64,000 nt of DNA from Actinacidiphila cocklensis (GTDB lineage: Bacteria > Actinomycetota > Actinomycetes > Streptomycetales > Streptomycetaceae), in the NCBI RefSeq assembly GCF_907177275.1, contig NZ_CAJSLV010000002.1, positions 1 through 64,000 of the forward strand, read 5' to 3'. The notes beneath the pieces were generated by a model that did no database searches, was not told where the DNA came from, and saw only the letters and a program-made list of their open reading frames with translations. The position numbers and the translations under genes were made by a program. Shown one piece after another: positions 35,086 through 43,281 of this stretch (position 1 is its first letter; each line of letters opens with the position of its first letter).

Positions 35086-35889
35086 TCAAAGTCCGGTGAC
35101 CAGCAGGGTCTGCAGGATCCGGCCGCAGTCGCCGGTGGTGTCGTGCAACTCGCCCTGTGCCAGGCCGGAGCCGCCCGCCGCCGCGGCGGTCGCCGACCGC
35201 AGGCACATCCACTCGCCCACCGGGTCGCGGTGCAGCACCAGTGTGACGTCGGTGTTGATGACCAGGCCGCGGCGGCGGTCGAGTTCGAAGCCGACCGCCC
35301 AGCTGCTGTCCGCGAGGGTCAGCGCCCGGGTCAGCGGGGTGTCCGCCTCGCCCGCCACCAGCGGGACGCGCTGCCGCGCCCAGGCCGTACCGGGGCCGGG
35401 CGTGTCGAAGCCCGGCTCCGCGGCACCGGGCGCCGCCGGCGGGAAGCGCCACTCCATCGCCGAGACGTAGCCGTCCAGGTACGCCCCGGCCATCGTCTGC
35501 GGCGGCTGCGGACCCGGCAGCGGCGGTACGGGCGCCAGCGGGCTCAGCGCCGGGGTGTCCTCGGGGGCCGCGACCATCCGCCACGCCCTGGCCAGCAGCA
35601 CCTCCCTGCCGCCCGAGGTGATCCTGCCCTCCAGCAGCTCCGTCCGCCCGCCGGTGCGTACCGTCGCCACCTCCACGTCGAGGTCGCCGACCGGCACCGG
35701 GCGCGGCAGGTCGATCGTCACCCGGGCGATCCGCATGCCCGGCCGGGCCTCGTGGCGTTCCATCAGCCGGCCGACGAGAGCGGACGGCGGCCCCGCGTGC
35801 TGGGTCAGGGGGCTCCACGGCCCCGCCGTCGCGGGGCCGCTCTCGTACCGCCCGCCGCCCAGGCTCCGGTAGAACGCCTCACTGGTCAC
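35086..35889 (-). CDS. Acyl-CoA thioesterase-like (double hot-dog) protein
   Basis: Protein of 267 residues resembling the TesB-like actinomycete thioesterase family. Features include QHAGPPSALVGRLMER near residue 30, TIDLPRPVPVGDLDVEV, and in the second half DSSWAVGFELDRRRGLVINTD and EWMCLRSATAA, with the usual spacing of the two hot-dog domains. Probably hydrolyses fatty acyl-CoA or polyketide-like thioesters; substrate unknown. Transcribed towards gnd, with 126 bases between. Confidence 0.8.
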   Translation of the reverse strand: MTSEAFYRSLGGGRYESGPATAGPWSPLTQHAGPPSALVGRLMERHEARPGMRIARVTIDLPRPVPVGDLDVEVATVRTGGRTELLEGRITSGGREVLLARAWRMVAAPEDTPALSPLAPVPPLPGPQPPQTMAGAYLDGYVSAMEWRFPPAAPGAAEPGFDTPGPGTAWARQRVPLVAGEADTPLTRALTLADSSWAVGFELDRRRGLVINTDVTLVLHRDPVGEWMCLRSATAAAAGGSGLAQGELHDTTGDCGRILQTLLVTGL

Positions 35890-35971
35890 GCGGAACTCCT
35901 CGGCCGGGGATGCTCGGCGCCGATCGTAGCGAGCCCCCTTCCAGCCCGGCCGGTCGGACCGGTGCGCCCCC

Positions 35972-36931
35972 TCAGCTCCTCGCTTCCGCCCGGGCGGCCA
36001 GCGCCAGCACCCGCTGGGCGCCGGCCACCACCGCCGGGTCGACGAAGCGCCCGTCGGGCAGCGCCAGCGCGCCCGGGGACGCGTCTGCCGCCGCGACCGT
36101 CTCGCGGGCCGCGGCGATCTCCGCCGCGGAGGGCAGATACGCCCGCTCGATGACGGGCAGCTGGCGCGGGTGGATCGCGGCCCGGCCGAGGAAGCCCAGC
36201 GCGCGGCCGCGCCGGCAGGAGGCGGCCAGCCCCGGCAGGTCGCGGACGTCGGGGTAGACCGACTGGGCCGGCGGCGCCAGCCCCGCCGCCCGGGCCGCCA
36301 CCACCGTGCGGACCCGGGGCCACACCAGCGCGTCCTCGTCCGCGAGCCCCAGGTCGGCCCGCAGGTCCGCCTCGCCGAGCGCGATGCCGCGGACGGCCGG
36401 GTCGGCGGACGCGATCGCGAACGCGTTCTCCACCCCGAGCGCGGACTCCAGCAGCGGATACAGCGCGGGCGCGTCCCCGGCCTCGCGCAGCAGCCGCAGC
36501 ACCCGGGCGACGTCCGCGGGCGAACCGACCTTCGGCAGCCGCACCCCGCCGAGCCCCGGCAGCCCGGCGAGTGCGGCCAGGTCGGCGGCGAGCTGCGGGC
36601 CGTCCAGCGCGTTCACCCGGACATGCACGGCCGCAGGCCCCGCGGCCGGTTCCGCGAGCAGTTCCGCGGTCGCCGCCCTGGCGTAGTCCTTGCGGTCGGC
36701 CCCGACCGCGTCCTCCAGGTCGACCAGCACCACGTCCGCCCCGGACCGCAGCGCCTTGGCCACCACGTCGGGACGGTCCCCCGGGGCGTACAGCCAGGTC
36801 AGCGGGATGCCGGCGGCGGTGTCCCGGCGGCGCGCACCGGCCGGGCCGGCGGCCTGCGCGCCGCGTGCCGCGTCCGGCCCCGCGCCCGGCGTCGGTACCG
36901 TGCCCACCCGGCCGGCGGGCGCGCGGCTCAC
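35972..36931 (-). CDS. HpcH/HpaI-family CoA ester lyase (CitE-like)
   Basis: Lyase of 319 residues. After a Pro/Ala-rich N-terminal stretch of about 35 residues comes the CitE core: WLYAPGDRPDVVAKAL, VVLVDLEDAVG (metal-binding Asp/Glu), VRVNALDGPQLAADL, LYPLLESALGVENAFAIA and IALGEADLRADLG. It probably cleaves a 3-hydroxy-acyl-CoA such as citramalyl-CoA or malyl-CoA. GTG at 36931 overlaps the stop of the CoA-transferase by four bases, so the pair is coupled. A 657-residue frame extending further right runs through the transferase and is not the gene. Confidence 0.88.
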   Translation of the reverse strand: MSRAPAGRVGTVPTPGAGPDAARGAQAAGPAGARRRDTAAGIPLTWLYAPGDRPDVVAKALRSGADVVLVDLEDAVGADRKDYARAATAELLAEPAAGPAAVHVRVNALDGPQLAADLAALAGLPGLGGVRLPKVGSPADVARVLRLLREAGDAPALYPLLESALGVENAFAIASADPAVRGIALGEADLRADLGLADEDALVWPRVRTVVAARAAGLAPPAQSVYPDVRDLPGLAASCRRGRALGFLGRAAIHPRQLPVIERAYLPSAAEIAAARETVAAADASPGALALPDGRFVDPAVVAGAQRVLALAARAEARS

Positions 36932-38187
36932 AGCGCGCCCTCCTCGCGCAGTGCCGCGATCTGCGGTGCGGTCAGGCCGAGTTCGGTCAGCACCTCGGCG
37001 GTGTCGGCGCCGTGGGGGCGGCCGGTCCAGCGGATGGCGCCGGGGGTGGCGGACAGCCGGAAGAGCACGTTCTGCATCCGCAGCATGCCCAGGTCCTCGT
37101 CCTCGACCCGCGCCACCGTGCCGAGCGCGCGGAACTGCGGGTCGGCGACCACGTCGCGTACGTCGTAGACCGGCGCGACCGCGGCCTGCGCCGACTCGAA
37201 GGCGGCCACCACCTCCGCGCGGTCGTGCCGGGCGATCCAGTCGCCCACCACCTTGTCGATCTCCTCGGCGTGCGCCGCCCGCCCGGTGCCGCTCGCGAAC
37301 CACGGCTCGTCGGCGAACTCCGGGTGCCCGACCAGCCGCAGCACCCGCTCGGCCACGGACTGCGCGGACGACGACACCGCGAGCCAGCTGCCGTCCGCGG
37401 TGCGATAGGTGTTGCGGGGCGCGTTGTTGGCGGAGCGGTTGCCCATCCGGGGCTGCACGTAGCCCAGTTGGTCGTACCAGAGCAGTTGCGGGCCGAGCAC
37501 CGCGAGCATCGGCTCGATGATCGCCATGTCCACCACCTGGCCCGCCCCGGTACGGTCGCGGCCCGCGAGCGCCGCCATCACCGCGAACGCTGTCGCCAGC
37601 CCTGCCACCGCGTCGGCCAGGCCGAACGGCGGCAGCGTCGGCGGCCCGTCGGGCTCGCCGGTGGTGGCCGCGAAGCCGCTCATCGCCTCGGCCAGGGTGC
37701 CGAAGCCCGGCCGGGCCGCATACGGGCCGAACTGCCCGAAGGCGGTGACGCGGGCGAGCACCAGCCGCGGATTGGCCGCGGACAGCTCCTCCCAGCCCAG
37801 GCCCCACTTCTCCAGGGTGCCGGGGCGGAAGTTCTCGATGACCACGTCGGCCGACGCGGCCAACTTGAGCAGCACCTCGCGCCCGCCGGGCGTGGACAGG
37901 TCGACGGTGACATTGCGCTTGTTGCGGCCGAGGTGCTTCCACCACAGGCCGACGCCGTTCCTGCCCGGGCCGTGCCCCCGGGACGGGTCGGGCTTGCGCG
38001 GGTGCTCGACCTTGATCACGTCGGCGCCGAAGTCGCCGAGCAGGGTGGCGGCGCCGGGTCCCGCGAAGAGCGTGGCCAGGTCGAGCACCCGCATGCCGGC
38101 CAGCGGCCCGGCCGGCGGATCAGCGGGGTCCGCCGCGGCGGAGGGGGAGGAGGAGGGGGCCGCTTCCTGCGGACGCGGTTGGTGCAT
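36928..38187 (-). CDS. Class III CoA-transferase (CaiB/BaiF family)
   Basis: CoA-transferase of 419 residues that would activate a carboxylic acid to its CoA ester for the adjoining CitE-like lyase. Recognisable motifs are VLDLATLFAGPGAATLLGDF, the CoA-binding EHPRKPDPSR and RNKRNVTVDL, VIENFRPGTLEKWGL, and the likely catalytic Asp192 in GLADAVAGLATAFAVM. The first 25 residues are Ser/Ala/Pro-rich. It starts 96 bases after the ribokinase stop on the same strand, so read-through from the long operon is possible but unproven. Confidence 0.9.
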   Translation of the reverse strand: MHQPRPQEAAPSSSPSAAADPADPPAGPLAGMRVLDLATLFAGPGAATLLGDFGADVIKVEHPRKPDPSRGHGPGRNGVGLWWKHLGRNKRNVTVDLSTPGGREVLLKLAASADVVIENFRPGTLEKWGLGWEELSAANPRLVLARVTAFGQFGPYAARPGFGTLAEAMSGFAATTGEPDGPPTLPPFGLADAVAGLATAFAVMAALAGRDRTGAGQVVDMAIIEPMLAVLGPQLLWYDQLGYVQPRMGNRSANNAPRNTYRTADGSWLAVSSSAQSVAERVLRLVGHPEFADEPWFASGTGRAAHAEEIDKVVGDWIARHDRAEVVAAFESAQAAVAPVYDVRDVVADPQFRALGTVARVEDEDLGMLRMQNVLFRLSATPGAIRWTGRPHGADTAEVLTELGLTAPQIAALREEGAL

Positions 38188-38283
38188 GGGTCGTACCTCG
38201 GTTCTGGTGCTTCGGTTCTCGGTGAGGGTGGGGTCTTCCGCAGATTCCTGCGAAGGTTCCTGCGGACGGGGGAACTTGGCGGC

Positions 38284-39213
38284 TCACGGGCTGCGGAGCG
38301 CGACAGCCGCGCGGGCGTCGATGGCCGCGCGGTCCGGCATCGAGGAGGAGGCGCCGGGGAGTTCGACGGACAGCGCGGAGGCGGCGGTCGCCCAGCGCAG
38401 GGCGTCGGCGGTCGTCCGGCCCTCGCCGAGCGCCACCGCCAGCGCCCCGACGAAGGTGTCGCCCGCCGCGGTGGTGTCCACCACGTCGGCGGCCAACCCG
38501 GGTACGGCCAGCGGCTCCTGGCCGCGCATCGCGTGCAGGCAGCCCGCCGCGCCCAGCGTGACCACCACCTCGGGCACCGCGTCGAGCAGCACCCGGGCCG
38601 CCGCACGCGGATCGCGCTCGCCGCTGAGCGCGGCGGCCTCGTGCTCGTTGGGCACCAGCAGGTCGACGACGGACAGCAGGTCGTCGGGCAGCGGCTGCGC
38701 GGGAGCGGGTGTGAGCACCGTGCGCACGCCCCGCGCCCTGGCCGCCCGCGCCCCGGCGAGCACGCCGGCCAGCGGGAGTTCGAGCTGCAGAAGCAGGGCG
38801 CCCGCCGCGCCGATCACCGCCTCGTCCTGCGAGGTCAGCGCCGTCACCGTGCCGTTGGCGCCCGGCACCACCACGATCGCGTTGTGCCCCTCGCCGTCCA
38901 CCACGATCTGGGCGACGCCGCTGGGACCCGGGGCCGTACGCAGCCGGTCGGTGCCGACGCCCGCGCCCTCCAGTGCGGCACGCAGCCTGCGGCCGAAGTC
39001 GTCGTCGCCGACCGCGCCGATCATCGCGACCGCGCCGCCGGCCCGCGCGGCGGCGATCGCCTGGTTGGCGCCCTTGCCGCCGGCCACGGTACGGAACGAC
39101 TCCCCGGTCACCGTCTCGCCGCGGGCCGGCGCGGTCCTGACGTACGCGACCAGGTCCATGTTGGCGCTGCCCAGGACCGCGATCCCGGCCGGTCGTAGGG
39201 GCGGTGCTGTCAT
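38284..39213 (-). CDS. rbsK: Ribokinase (PfkB family)
   Basis: Sugar kinase of 309 residues, most like ribokinase, forming ribose 5-phosphate from ribose and ATP. GSANMDLVAYV (about 15-25), the sugar-binding AGGKGANQA (44-52) and the catalytic DTTAAGDTFVGALA (Asp252) are intact. The ATG overlaps the stop of the first ADP-ribosylglycohydrolase by four bases, making it the last gene of the LacI/ABC/glycohydrolase operon. Its presence suggests the four hydrolases release ribose. Another PfkB substrate such as a nucleoside or pseudouridine cannot be excluded. Confidence 0.9.
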   Translation of the reverse strand: MTAPPLRPAGIAVLGSANMDLVAYVRTAPARGETVTGESFRTVAGGKGANQAIAAARAGGAVAMIGAVGDDDFGRRLRAALEGAGVGTDRLRTAPGPSGVAQIVVDGEGHNAIVVVPGANGTVTALTSQDEAVIGAAGALLLQLELPLAGVLAGARAARARGVRTVLTPAPAQPLPDDLLSVVDLLVPNEHEAAALSGERDPRAAARVLLDAVPEVVVTLGAAGCLHAMRGQEPLAVPGLAADVVDTTAAGDTFVGALAVALGEGRTTADALRWATAASALSVELPGASSSMPDRAAIDARAAVALRSP

Positions 39214-40691
39214 GAGGTGCCTTCCTGCGGGAGGACCGCGAGCGCGGCGGTGCGCCGGGCGAGCGTGTCGAAGCCGATGCCGTCCAGCCCGCCGACCGTG
39301 GTCGACAGCCGGTTCTTCAGCGGGCCGGTCCACCGGTCGGGCAGCGCGGCGGGCGAACCCGCGAGCAGCCCGGCCACCGAGCCGGCCGTCGCCCCGTTGG
39401 AGTCGGTGTCCCAACCCCCCGACACCGCACGGGTGATGGAGCCGGAGAAGTCGCCGCCGGCGTGGGTGAGAGCGGCGGCCAGCAGGCTCGCGTTGGGCAG
39501 CACGTGCACCCAGTGGTGGTCGCCGTGGGCGGCGTGCAGCGCGTCCACCACGTCCGCGAAGCCCGCGGCGGTACCGGTCGGCTCCGCACGGGCCGCCTCG
39601 ATGCCGAACCGCACCGCCCGGGCCAGCCGCGACCCGCCGGGCACCACGCCGAGCCCGGCGGCCAGGCAGTCGTGGACGTCGGCGCGGCCGCCGGCCGCCG
39701 CGGCGATCACCGCCGCGGCGAACATCGCCCCGTGGACCCCGCAGGCGGTGTGCGTGAGCACCGCGTCCCGCCACACCTGGTCCGCGGCGGCGACCGGGTC
39801 GCCCGGGTGCGTCCAGCCGTGCACGTCGGCCCTGATCAGCGCGCCGATCCACTCGCGGAAGGGATTGCGCCGGGTCGCGGTGTGCGGCGGCTCGACCCCG
39901 TCCAGCAGATTGCGGTACGCGACCCGCTCGGCGGTGAAGGTGCGCCCGGCGGGCAGTTCCGCCAGCCACAGCCGCGCCACGTCGGCGGTGCCGAAGCCGT
40001 GGCCGTGGGCTTCGAGCAGCAGCAGCCCGAGCAGCGGGTAGTCGAGGTCGTCGTCCTCCGGCATCCCGCTGATGTTCTCGGCCAGCGAGGTGGCCGCGCT
40101 GCGGCGGTTCCACGGGTGCCGCGCGGCGACGTCCGGGTCGAGCCCGGCCCCGGTGAACCAGCCGTCCAGCGGCCAGTTCCCGGTCCCGCGGGCGATCTCC
40201 CTGATCCCTGCGAGGGTCAGCTTCTCCACCGGCTTCCCCAGCAGGCACCCGGCGGCCCGCCCCAGCCAGGCGGCTTCCAGCCGGGCGGCCAGGCGGGTCC
40301 GGGTGTCACGGTCGGACGGCCGCTCCGCTCGGTGTGCGGGCGACCCTTCCTCCGGCGCCGTGCCCGTACCCGCGGGCACCTCCGGCAGCGGCGACCACGC
40401 CGGGGCGAGCGCGTGGATCGCCGCCAGGTCCGTCGGCTCGGCCGCGGCCAACGGGCTGGACGCCGCCCCTAACTCGTCGAGCAGCGACTCCGCGAGGGCG
40501 CGCAGCGCCGGAGGCGTCGGACCGGCGGAGGCGCCGGCGCGGTCAGGGGCGAGGCGGCCGCCCGCGGCCAGCCAGCGGCGGCGGACGCCGGCCGGGTCGC
40601 GGCCGTCCTCCGCCGCCTGCCGCAACTCGTGGCCGAGCAGGTCCTCCGGCTGCACCCAGGTCAGCCGCAGCTCCGCTGCGGGCGGCGTCAT
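39210..40691 (-). CDS. ADP-ribosylglycohydrolase-family protein, long N-terminus (A)
   Basis: Protein of 493 residues. The first 130 residues (LRLTWVQPEDLLGHELRQAA, then Ala/Pro-rich) form an extension not found in the neighbours. The helical hydrolase domain begins near 130 with AWLGRAAGCLLGKPVEK, where GDALG is replaced by GCLLG. The metal sites appear as PEDDDLDY (211-218) and GGWDTDSNG (425-433, Asp428 and Asp430). This variant pattern seems usual for its subfamily, so the enzyme is probably active. It cleaves an unknown N- or O-ribosyl bond. Overlaps both neighbours by four bases. Confidence 0.88.
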   Translation of the reverse strand: MTPPAAELRLTWVQPEDLLGHELRQAAEDGRDPAGVRRRWLAAGGRLAPDRAGASAGPTPPALRALAESLLDELGAASSPLAAAEPTDLAAIHALAPAWSPLPEVPAGTGTAPEEGSPAHRAERPSDRDTRTRLAARLEAAWLGRAAGCLLGKPVEKLTLAGIREIARGTGNWPLDGWFTGAGLDPDVAARHPWNRRSAATSLAENISGMPEDDDLDYPLLGLLLLEAHGHGFGTADVARLWLAELPAGRTFTAERVAYRNLLDGVEPPHTATRRNPFREWIGALIRADVHGWTHPGDPVAAADQVWRDAVLTHTACGVHGAMFAAAVIAAAAGGRADVHDCLAAGLGVVPGGSRLARAVRFGIEAARAEPTGTAAGFADVVDALHAAHGDHHWVHVLPNASLLAAALTHAGGDFSGSITRAVSGGWDTDSNGATAGSVAGLLAGSPAALPDRWTGPLKNRLSTTVGGLDGIGFDTLARRTAALAVLPQEGTS

Positions 40692-41833
40692 CGCGCCCCC
40701 GCCAACGCCGTGAACGCCGCCTCATGGGCGCGGCGGCGCTCGGTGTCCCGGGCGAAGACCTCCCGCGTGACGGCGGCCAACTCCGCGGCGGGGCCGTGCA
40801 GGTCGAGCCGGCTTGCCCGGCCCACCTCGGTGCTCCACTCGGCGGGTACCGCACCCGTGCCGCCGAGTGCCCCGGCGATCGCACCGCTCATCGTGGCGAT
40901 CGAGTCGCAGTCCCGCCCGTAGTTCACCGAGCCGAGCACCGCGGGCTCGTAGGCGCCGCCGCCGACCAGCAACATGCCGAGCGCGACCGGCAGTTCCTCG
41001 ATGGCGTGCAGCCGGGAGGGCCGCCGCGCGCCGAGCGAGGGCTCACGGTAGCGCGGCCCGACCGTGTCGAAGGGCGCCACCGCCTCCCGCAGCGGCCCCA
41101 GCGCGGCCTCCCAGTCGCCGTAGGCCGCCGCCCGCTCGCACACTGCCTCGATCGCCGCCCGCGTACCGTCCTTGGCCAGCTCCAGCACCGCATCGACCAC
41201 GCTGCCCGCCGTGGCACCCGGTACGAAGGCCGCCGCCACGGCCGCGGCGAAGACGCCCGCCGCCTCGCGCCCGTACGACGACTGGTGCGGCGCCGCCACC
41301 TCAAGGGCCTCCGTGTAAGCCGCCCCCGGATTACCGGCGTTGACCACACCCACCGGCGCCATGTACATCGCCGCACCGCAGTTGACGATGTTGCCGACAC
41401 CCGCCTCCCGCGGGTCCACGTGGCCGTAGTGCAGCCGGGCCACGATCCACTTCTCGGCCAGGAAGATCCGCTGCAACGGCAGCGCCTCCGCCTCCAGTTC
41501 GGGTATCCAGCGGGGCGTGCCGATCAGGTCGGGCACCAGGTGCTCGGCGATGCTGTACGCGTCGAGGTGGTCGCGCACCTTCGCGTAGACCCGGACCAGC
41601 GCGTGCGTCATCAGGGTGTCGTCGGTGACGTGGCCGTCACCCTTGTGGTATGGCGCGATGGGCCGCGCGGTGCGCCAGTCCTCGTGGAAGGGGCCGACGA
41701 TGCCGCGCACCCGGCCGCCGTGCCGCTCCGCGATCTGCTCCGGCGTCCAGCCCTCGACGGGGCCGCCGAGCGCGTCGCCGACGGCGGCGCCGGCGATGCA
41801 GCCGGCGACGCGGTCCTCAAGCGTCAGTTTCAT
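40688..41833 (-). CDS. ADP-ribosylglycohydrolase-family protein (B)
   Basis: Protein of 381 residues with a complete set of dinuclear metal motifs: AGAAVGDALGGPVEG (15-27), HVTDDTLMTHAL (68-79) and NYGRDCDSIATM (304-315, Asp308 and Asp310). The fold is all-helical, as in DraG and ARH hydrolases. A long insertion around 80-140 with many acidic residues differs from its paralogues and could shape the substrate pocket. ATG at 41833; start and stop each overlap a neighbouring gene by four bases. Confidence 0.9.
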   Translation of the reverse strand: MKLTLEDRVAGCIAGAAVGDALGGPVEGWTPEQIAERHGGRVRGIVGPFHEDWRTARPIAPYHKGDGHVTDDTLMTHALVRVYAKVRDHLDAYSIAEHLVPDLIGTPRWIPELEAEALPLQRIFLAEKWIVARLHYGHVDPREAGVGNIVNCGAAMYMAPVGVVNAGNPGAAYTEALEVAAPHQSSYGREAAGVFAAAVAAAFVPGATAGSVVDAVLELAKDGTRAAIEAVCERAAAYGDWEAALGPLREAVAPFDTVGPRYREPSLGARRPSRLHAIEELPVALGMLLVGGGAYEPAVLGSVNYGRDCDSIATMSGAIAGALGGTGAVPAEWSTEVGRASRLDLHGPAAELAAVTREVFARDTERRRAHEAAFTALAGAR

Positions 41834-43281
41834 GGATGTCCGAGTCCTTCCTTGGCGGTGGCGGCCGGCTCGGCGGCGGCCAGCCGCCCGGCCAGCTCCA
41901 CGAGATCGAGGCCGGCCAGCCGCGGCAGCGCGCAGCCGGCCAGGGTCCTGCACGCGGCCCGCCAGGAGGCGGGCAGGGACCGGGCGCCGCCGAGCGCGCC
42001 GGCCAGCGCGCCCGCCAGCGCGGGCGCGGAGTCCGCGACCCGCGACAGGCACGCGGCGGCGGGCACCGCCTCCTCCACGGCGCCGTCACTGGCCAGGACC
42101 AGTGCGAGGGCGACCGGCACGGTGTCGGCGGCGGCGATGCCGTAGCTGTAGACGTGGTCGATGATCTGGTGTTCCAGCAGCGGGACCAGGCCGAACGCCC
42201 GCCCGTGCCCCGCTCGCCGGGCGGCCCCGGCGAGGGCGACCGCGTGCTCGGCGTTGCGGGCGATCTCCGAGCCGGGCGGCAACTGGTGCAGGGCGGCGGC
42301 CACGCAGTCCGCCGCGGGCGCTCCCGCCAGTGCGAGCGCGACGGCCGCGGCCATCGCACGGGCGCCGTGCACCCCGTCCTCGTCCTGGGTGTAGCGGGCG
42401 TCGTACTCGGCGAGGTCCGCCGCGGCCGCCGGGTCGCCGGGATGGACGACGGCGAGCACGCAGGCCCGCACGCAGGCCGCGTCGTCGAAGAAGTGCGGGT
42501 TGTCGTGCCCGGTGGCGGGCGGGCGCAGGCCGGTGGCGAGATTGCCGAGGCCGGCCCGTACCGAGATCCTGGCCCGCAGCGGGATCACCGCGGACTCGAC
42601 CTCGGGCGCGCGGGCCGCGGCCGAGGAGATCTCGGCGGCCAGCGACATCCACGCCAGGTCCACCGCGGCGCGCACCTGGCGGTCGCGGGTGAGGTCGCTG
42701 AGCAGCGCACCGCGCGAGGCGAGCACCGCCTCCGCGGTGAAGGCCGCCCATTCGGCGTCGTCGGAAGGGCCGAGCCGCAACGGCTCCGGCGGCTGGTTGA
42801 GGGCGATCGGCACCGGCAGGGTGGTCGTCTCGTTCTGCTCGGCGAAGGTGTCGAGCTCGCGGGTGAGCCGCCGCGTCCACTCGGGCATCCGCGCGGCCCG
42901 GTGCCGCGCCGCCGGCCACCCGGCGGCGTCCCCCGACGCGAGCCCCAGCAGCAGCCCCTCCACCCGCTCACCCGCGCCCGGCCCCCCGAGCCCGGCCGGG
43001 GATGGGAGGGGGTCCGCGTCCTGTTCGGCCGCCGGGCCGTTCGGCCGCGTGCCCGGCCCGCTCCGCCGCCCCCCGAGCCCGTTCGGGGTTGGGAGGGGGT
43101 CCGGATCCCTCACGGCCGCAGGGCTGTCCGGGCGCGCGCTCGGGACCGGGGGCCGGGTGTCCGGGGCGTGCGGTCCCGGCGGGGCCGGCTCGTCCGTCCG
43201 TGGGCCGCGCTGCGGTGCGCGGGCGCCCCGGGGTTCGGCCGTCGCCGCGTCGCTCGTGCGCCGGGTCGGGTGGTGGGTCAT
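41830..43281 (-). CDS. ADP-ribosylglycohydrolase-family protein with degraded metal site (C)
   Basis: Protein of 483 residues. Residues 1-105 are Pro/Gly-rich and contain an in-frame 29-residue repeat (DPLP.P.GLGG motif twice). The hydrolase core follows, but the motifs are altered: GLASGDAAGWP instead of GDALG, PSDDAEWAAF (172-181) instead of TDDT, and LSRVADSAPA (412-421) where active paralogues have GRDADT, so the first Asp is Val415. One metal ligand appears lost. It may be inactive, a scaffold, or specific for another bond. Coupled to both neighbours. Confidence 0.82.
   Translation of the reverse strand: MTHHPTRRTSDAATAEPRGARAPQRGPRTDEPAPPGPHAPDTRPPVPSARPDSPAAVRDPDPLPTPNGLGGRRSGPGTRPNGPAAEQDADPLPSPAGLGGPGAGERVEGLLLGLASGDAAGWPAARHRAARMPEWTRRLTRELDTFAEQNETTTLPVPIALNQPPEPLRLGPSDDAEWAAFTAEAVLASRGALLSDLTRDRQVRAAVDLAWMSLAAEISSAAARAPEVESAVIPLRARISVRAGLGNLATGLRPPATGHDNPHFFDDAACVRACVLAVVHPGDPAAAADLAEYDARYTQDEDGVHGARAMAAAVALALAGAPAADCVAAALHQLPPGSEIARNAEHAVALAGAARRAGHGRAFGLVPLLEHQIIDHVYSYGIAAADTVPVALALVLASDGAVEEAVPAAACLSRVADSAPALAGALAGALGGARSLPASWRAACRTLAGCALPRLAGLDLVELAGRLAAAEPAATAKEGLGHP

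Noticed and set aside
36931..37945. N-terminal extension of the CitE-like protein into the CoA-transferase gene
   Set aside because: Family proteins are about 280-320 residues; the GTG overlapping the transferase stop gives the right length.
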